DNA of 30,134 bases from Haplomitrium mnioides (taxonomy: Eukaryota; Marchantiophyta; Haplomitriopsida; Calobryales). The translations under genes were made by a program, and so were the position numbers. Under the pieces are notes generated by a model that saw only the letters and a program-made list of their open reading frames with translations, was not told the origin of the DNA and ran no database searches. Positions 29,738 through 30,134 of this stretch are shown piece by piece (position 1 is the stretch's first letter; every line of letters begins with the position of its first letter). The stretch spans positions 24,439-54,572 of the forward strand of contig JBNGIS010039030.1 of NCBI GenBank assembly GCA_049999725.1, given 5' to 3'.

Positions 29738-29990
29738 ACTAGGCGCGCAGGGTCTCTCGAGTCCAAATGCGCATGGACTCTTGAGTCCAAGCCAAGGACC
29801 ATAAAGAGTCCATGCACGTATGGACTCTCGGCTCCAATCACGCAAGGACTCTTGAGAGTCCGTGCGTGCATTGACTCGTGAGTCGCTGCGTGCACGGACT
29901 CGAGAGACCGTGTGTGCATGAACTCTCAAGAGTCTATGCATGCATAGACTCTTGAGTCCTCTTGCGCATGGACTCTTGAGTCCTCTTGTG
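29738..29990. repeat. Minisatellite of gactcttgagtcc / tgcgtgcat motifs
   Basis: Irregular units of about 24-30 bp alternate gactcttgagtcc-type palindromes with tgcgtgcat or gcgcat cores. It is the same vocabulary as 28043-28138. It includes a perfect 32-bp palindrome at 29925-29956. Both minus-strand frames through it give low-complexity repeats and are not credible genes. Confidence 0.88.
29925..29956. other. Perfect 32-bp palindrome
   Basis: The left arm ctcaagagtctatgca (29925-29940) is exactly followed by its reverse complement (29941-29956), with no spacer. The centre is tgcatgca. It could extrude as a cruciform. Confidence 0.93.
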
Positions 29991-30023
29991 TCGCTCCCAT
30001 GTTTCGGTCCTTAACCTTTTCAG

Positions 30024-30134
30024 GCCCCGTTTCGATGCAGGGGAGGACAGGTTTGCGGGCTTTGGGGTTCTTTTCTGAGATGGCCCCTCGCCAGTTACCA
30101 CTTTCAGACCTTAAGGACTCTTACTCTCCTTACA
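30024..30134 (+). pseudogene. Possible next exon of the rightward gene (partial)
   Basis: Follows a good acceptor (ttaaccttttcag, ending 30023) after the minisatellite-bearing stretch, and is GC-richer than its surroundings. One frame is open to the window edge (GPVSMQGRTGLRALGFFSEM); another, with PRFDAGEDRFAGFG, has one stop. Neither is recognised. Confidence 0.25.

Noticed and set aside
29680-29941. Two overlapping minus-strand ORFs coding Arg/His/Ser repeats
   Set aside because: They are translations of the minisatellite in two frames, with no start context or flanking coding sequence.
28043-30000. Regular palindromic repeats that look like a CRISPR array
   Set aside because: Units are contiguous with no unique spacers, lie in introns of a plant gene, and vary in length. 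They are minisatellites.

Overview
The window is nuclear DNA of a land plant. It is AT-rich, has no compact operon-like coding, carries GT-AG introns, and holds two nested plant-type LTR retrotransposons (a Ty1/copia with plant-style gag-pol and a chromodomain Ty3/gypsy primed by initiator tRNA-Met). All recognisable genes are broken by stops or frameshifts, several of them of CpG-decay type (CGA to TGA). The species cannot be fixed from the sequence. A gene family on the right is one I associate with streptophyte algae and non-seed plants, but that is recollection, not proof.

Layout. (1) 1-6958 and 21307-23088: a head-to-tail array of a unit of about 1.85 kb (at least five copies, running off the left edge). 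Each unit carries on the minus strand what looks like the last exon of the gene described in (4), and on the plus strand a 44-codon ORF. (2) 6959-21306: a degenerate Ty1/copia element, minus strand, inserted into one array unit. Its 3-kb leader holds an 83-bp tandem repeat and a possible solo LTR. (3) 10115-16306: a Ty3/gypsy chromovirus, minus strand, inserted into the copia integrase region, with a 5-bp target duplication, 561-bp LTRs of roughly 94% identity, PBS and PPT.

(4) About 22823-27164: a decayed multi-exon gene, minus strand. It has the series IDGMD ... QLDN ... VGHTHDQ ... PFWVAKV, which fits a transposase-like (RNase H-fold candidate) protein family. (5) About 27614-29640, extending right: a second decayed gene on the plus strand, transcribed away from the first. 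It has a visible 242-bp intron, an NLS-like lysine tract and a C-terminal segment with a ParB-like GNHS motif. A solo LTR of the same family as the gypsy element is inserted in its reading frame.

The most interesting signal links (1), (4) and (5). A short inverted-repeat motif, CTATGC-NN-GCATAG and variants, recurs in the array units, in an in-frame minisatellite and an intron of the minus-strand gene, and in two minisatellites inside or next to the plus-strand gene, one of which contains a perfect 32-bp palindrome. A divergent two-gene unit, a shared palindromic motif and a tandem array made of one gene's terminal exon together suggest the remains of a large, possibly undescribed, two-gene mobile element with motif-rich ends. 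That last step is inference.
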